Assembly: GCA_004213555.1 (NCBI GenBank)
Contig: SHAP01000005.1
Location: forward strand, 1 to 64,000
Source of the DNA: Phycisphaeraceae bacterium
GTDB taxonomy: Bacteria > Planctomycetota > Phycisphaerae > Phycisphaerales > SM1A02
DNA: 64,000 nt
Direction: 5' to 3'
Below, piece after piece: positions 61,189 to 64,000 of the stretch. The notes under the pieces were generated by a model. It was not told where the DNA came from, searched no databases, and saw only the letters and a program-made list of their open reading frames with translations. Numbering within the stretch: the first letter of the stretch is position 1; every line of letters starts with the position of its first letter. The position numbers and the translations under genes were made by a program.

Positions 61189-62471
61189 GCAGACTGACTC
61201 GCATCTTGGCCACCATTGGTCCGGCCAGTGCTGAACTTTCTCGTGAACTCGTCGAGGCTGGAGCCGACTGCATTCGTGTGAACCTCTCGCATGGTGATGC
61301 CTCATGGCACCGTGAGGGAAGTCTTCGTGCATTGTCTGCTGGGGCCGCTTTGCTGCTTGATCTCCCCGGCCCCAAGATTCGATTGGGACCATTTGAGGGC
61401 GTGCGTTCTCTGGTCCGTCACGATCAGGTGGTGCTTCGCCCAGAATCTCTTGCCCAGGGAGATGAACTTCCCTTGCCCAAGGAGATTTTTTCCGGGTTGT
61501 GTGTGGGCAACGTGGTCGCCATGGTGGATGGTCGGGTGCGCTGCCACGTGCTTGAGGTGGAGACTGATCGTGCGGTTCTGGAGGTCCGTCGCTCTGGTGA
61601 AGTGCGTGGCCGTCAAGGGGTCAGTCTTCCTGGCGCCGACCTGTCTTTGCCTAGTTTCACTGAAGCTGATGCGCTTGGCTGTGCACTCGCTCGAGAAATC
61701 AAACCCCATTGGGTGGCGATTTCGTTTGTGTGTTCGGCTGCGGACGTGCAGAAGGTTCGTGCGGAAGTGCCTCCGGAAACCAGGCTCATTGCCAAAATTG
61801 AAACCGCCCGCGCGATGGATCGCCTCGATGAAATTGCGTCCGCTGCGGATGCTTTGATGATTGCTCGAGGAGATCTTGGGGCGGAACTTGATCTTCCTGA
61901 AGTTCCAGCAGCCCAGCACCGGATCGTGCAGTCTGCTCGGCGGGTCGGAAAGCCAGTGGTTCTCGCCACCCAAGTGTTCGAATCCATGCACGAGCATGCC
62001 GTGCCGACCCGCGCCGAGGTTTCTGACGCCGCGCATGGTGTAGCTGCCGGAATGGATGCGGTGATGCTGAGTGGCGAGTCGGCGGTTGGCGCGCACCCCA
62101 TCGCCGCGGTTGAAACCTTGGCACGGGTCCTTGCCGCGGCCGAGGAAGCGAATTTTGAGGCTGTTGCTCATCCCCCGACTTCACCGCAGGTGGCCTCGGT
62201 GCTGGTTGCCGCCCGTGATCACGCCTGGATTGGCCTGGGGCCGGGTGCGGTCAAGCTTGCAGCTCCGTTGGCCGCCGCTCGAACCGGAAAGCACATTTTG
62301 GTCCGTGTGGCCCGCCTGCCGGGTCGAGGGCTCATGCGAGGTGTTCATCGAAGCGTGGATCCACCTTCGGTCTTGGCCCAGCGTTTGGGCCTTGATCCCG
62401 CGGAGGGTCTTGAGGTCGAAATCGACGGAAACGGCCGGTTGGCCCTCATGGGCCGTCGATTTGATGCCTAA
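61185..62471 (+). CDS. pyk: Pyruvate kinase
   Basis: 428 residues. Converts phosphoenolpyruvate and ADP to pyruvate and ATP. Motifs are TRILATIGPAS, CIRVNLSHGD, LLDLPGPKIRLG, WVAISFVCSAADV, LIAKIETARAMDRLDEI, ALMIARGDLGAEL and AVMLSGESAVGAHPIAAVE. The canonical LSGETA reads LSGESA here. The C-terminal domain is short for the family (470-480 usual). The start is TTG 61185, overlapping the previous stop as TTGA, with AAGGTGG seven bases upstream. Confidence 0.95.
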   Translation: MSRLTRILATIGPASAELSRELVEAGADCIRVNLSHGDASWHREGSLRALSAGAALLLDLPGPKIRLGPFEGVRSLVRHDQVVLRPESLAQGDELPLPKEIFSGLCVGNVVAMVDGRVRCHVLEVETDRAVLEVRRSGEVRGRQGVSLPGADLSLPSFTEADALGCALAREIKPHWVAISFVCSAADVQKVRAEVPPETRLIAKIETARAMDRLDEIASAADALMIARGDLGAELDLPEVPAAQHRIVQSARRVGKPVVLATQVFESMHEHAVPTRAEVSDAAHGVAAGMDAVMLSGESAVGAHPIAAVETLARVLAAAEEANFEAVAHPPTSPQVASVLVAARDHAWIGLGPGAVKLAAPLAAARTGKHILVRVARLPGRGLMRGVHRSVDPPSVLAQRLGLDPAEGLEVEIDGNGRLALMGRRFDA

Positions 62472-62506
62472 TATTGGGTACATCGTCCAACCTTACGGAT
62501 TCCCCT

Positions 62507-63346
62507 ATGGCCACAACAACCACTGAGATCAATCTTCCAGACATCCAAGCCACACCAGACCAGAGGGCCACTGCGATTGCTGCAGTCGGTATCCGTGGTT
62601 TGGAACTGCCCCTGCAACTTGATGCCGGAGACGGTCGTCTGCAAACCACCTTGGGCACTTGGGATCTTGCCGTCGGTTTGGCCCAAGGGGTTCGGGGCAC
62701 CCATATGAGTCGATTCGTTGAATTGGCCTCACGATTCAGTGCCGATGACGCGCTGCCGGTTTCTCGTGAGACCCTCGAAGATTTTTCAGCTGACCTGCTG
62801 GACCGTTTGGAAGCGGAAGATGGTCGAGTTCGGATCAAGGGGAGATTTCTCCTCAGGCGATCCAGCCCAGTGACCGAGATTGACCTTCCAGTGCCATTTG
62901 ACTTTGCTTGGAAACTTCGTGCGCGGAGAGTTGAGAGAAAGATTCAAACCAAACTTGTGACTGAAGTTGGTGTGCTTGCCACCAGCCTTTGTCCCTGCAG
63001 TCGAGAAATCAGTACGTATGGCGCCCACAACCAGCGGGCTCGGGTTCGGATTGGAGTGACCGGTCCGGTTTCCCTGTCCGAACTCGTTGAGGTCGCTGAG
63101 TCTTCCGCGTCTTGCACCGTGTTCCCCTTGCTCAAACGTCCGGACGAAAAGGCGTTTACCGAGACCGCATACGAACGCCCTCGTTTTGTTGAAGACTTGG
63201 TCCGCGAGGTTGCCACTGGTCTCCGGGCCATTCCAGGGGTTGGCCGGTTCAAGATCAAGGCGGTGAATGAGGAGTCCATCCATGCCCACGATGCTTGGGC
63301 AATTGTCAAGGGATGCGGCGACGACCCCACATCGCAACTTGCCTGA
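62507..63346 (+). CDS. folE2: GTP cyclohydrolase FolE2 (type IB)
   Basis: 279 residues. Makes 7,8-dihydroneopterin triphosphate from GTP for folate (and possibly queuosine). The type IB motif SLCPCSREISTYGAHNQR holds the metal Cys and His residues. The tunnelling-fold domain has SRFVELASRF and the end has SIHAHDAWAI. ATG 62507 follows a weak CGGA; a longer frame from 62474 would add 11 residues and is less likely. The stop is close to the convergent hutI stop. Confidence 0.95.
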   Translation: MATTTTEINLPDIQATPDQRATAIAAVGIRGLELPLQLDAGDGRLQTTLGTWDLAVGLAQGVRGTHMSRFVELASRFSADDALPVSRETLEDFSADLLDRLEAEDGRVRIKGRFLLRRSSPVTEIDLPVPFDFAWKLRARRVERKIQTKLVTEVGVLATSLCPCSREISTYGAHNQRARVRIGVTGPVSLSELVEVAESSASCTVFPLLKRPDEKAFTETAYERPRFVEDLVREVATGLRAIPGVGRFKIKAVNEESIHAHDAWAIVKGCGDDPTSQLA

Positions 63347-63351
63347 TTTTT

Positions 63352-64000
63352 TTACGACTCGCCGCCAGAGGTGTCTTCCGAGTTGTCGTCGAATGGGTTT
63401 TCAATGTGTTGCATGGCCACTGCCCGTTGGTGAGCCACCTTGCCGCCAATGACAACAAGTCGAGGGCCTGCGCTGCCCAGTTCCCAACTTACGCATCCTT
63501 CTTGCTCCCCGTCCAGCAGCTGGAAATCAGCGGGTTGGCCTGGGGCAATCATGGCGGTTGCCTCATCACTCTGGGTGCCGAGCACGCACGCGGCATTCCA
63601 AGTGCCGGCGACGATGGCTTCATTGGGCGTCAAGCCATTTTTACGAACCGCCAATGCCACGGCCAGCGGCATTGAAGGGCTGGGGGCGCTTCCGGGATTG
63701 CAATTGGTGGCCACCGCAACGGAGCCTCCGCGGTCCACAATGCCACGCCCATCGGCGTACCGGTCGTCGATGTGCAGCCCACAAATCGGGAGCATGACCC
63801 CGACGGTGGGCGAGTTTGCCAGCACGTCCAGGGTTTCAGGCCGCGACGCTTCGAGGTGGTCCACGCTTCGCGCGCCCAATGCCACAGCTCGGGCGGTCAT
63901 GCCAAGATCGTTGAATTGATCGGCATGCACACGGATGGGGCAGCCTTGATCTTTCGCCGTGCGGAGCAGCCTTTCGGTGTCATCCGGAGACCAAGCCCCT
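63352..64000 (-). CDS. hutI: Imidazolonepropionase-like amidohydrolase, N-terminus cut by the window edge
   Basis: The visible 215 residues are the C-terminal half of an amidohydrolase. VHADQFNDLGMTARAVALGA, SVDHLEA and the later VALATNCNPGS-like and LTPNEAIVAGTWNAACVLG regions match HutI, which opens the imidazolone ring in histidine degradation. Metal ligands visible are the His pair in VHAD and SVDHLE. Other histidine-degradation genes may lie beyond base 64000. The start is outside the window. Confidence 0.75.
   Translation of the reverse strand, partial: GAWSPDDTERLLRTAKDQGCPIRVHADQFNDLGMTARAVALGARSVDHLEASRPETLDVLANSPTVGVMLPICGLHIDDRYADGRGIVDRGGSVAVATNCNPGSAPSPSMPLAVALAVRKNGLTPNEAIVAGTWNAACVLGTQSDEATAMIAPGQPADFQLLDGEQEGCVSWELGSAGPRLVVIGGKVAHQRAVAMQHIENPFDDNSEDTSGGES

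Overview
The window looks like a chromosomal segment of a planctomycete, most likely of the class Phycisphaerae. The evidence is a cytochrome/DUF1549/DUF1553 protein paired with a DUF1501 protein, a DUF1080 plus beta-propeller protein, an FTIVELLVVIAIIALL prepilin-like protein, very large secreted proteins built from DCNxNGIPDECD repeats, and three C-terminal dockerin-like modules ending in LLSNWG-type motifs. Genes are densely packed, often with 4-nt stop/start overlaps, and GTG and TTG starts are common. There is no rRNA, CRISPR array, insertion sequence or prophage, and no gene-free stretch longer than 300 bases.

Layout. 1-9 kb: a cut NTF2-like secreted protein, DoxX, small membrane proteins, tRNA-Pro(GGG), tRNA-Ser(GGA), truB, a histone-H1-like/DksA-like fusion, accA, proC, an mltA-ABC-ABC operon read leftwards, tatA and tRNA-Val(CAC). 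9-11.3 kb: a membrane protein and rimO. 11.3-25.3 kb: an exported-protein region with a pentaheme cytochrome-like protein, DUF1080/propeller protein, a zeta-like ATPase-inhibitor homologue, a secreted GH13 enzyme whose dockerin is out of frame, a phosphoesterase-LamG protein, DUF1501 and PSCyt1/PSD1. 25.4-30.3 kb: a pseudopilin and a 1161-residue repeat protein behind a promoter with a palindromic operator. 30.4-39.2 kb: a small protein-TatD-apt operon, divergent epimerase and oxidoreductase genes, a 939-residue secreted protein, DUF368 and ychF. 39.4-49.2 kb: a 1545-residue repeat/vWA/dockerin protein, an ABC exporter operon and an M28-PDZ peptidase. 49.2-64 kb: a PPK1 with an added winged-helix-like tail, a small dockerin protein, an orphan NtrC-type regulator, a six-gene overlapping operon (DUF971-unknown-pdxA-FMN reductase-glyS-lipoprotein), pyrF-SBP-pyk, folE2 and a cut hutI.

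How the parts relate. Housekeeping genes (accA, proC, truB, rimO, glyS, pyk, pdxA, folE2, apt, pyrF) are mixed with envelope and export functions. The exported proteins fit a lifestyle of degrading polymers, with haem proteins, carbohydrate-active enzymes and calcium-binding repeat proteins outside the cytoplasm.

The most notable observations are: TANNNT -10 elements exactly six bases before seven start codons, which suggests many leaderless mRNAs; symmetric TANNNTA elements between divergent genes; a C10 homopolymer that separates a GH13 enzyme from its dockerin; a zeta-subunit (DUF1476) homologue outside the alphaproteobacteria; and two unusual fusions (H1-like/DksA-like without zinc cysteines, and PPK1 with a winged helix). 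All functions are inferred from sequence motifs read by eye; no database search was possible.
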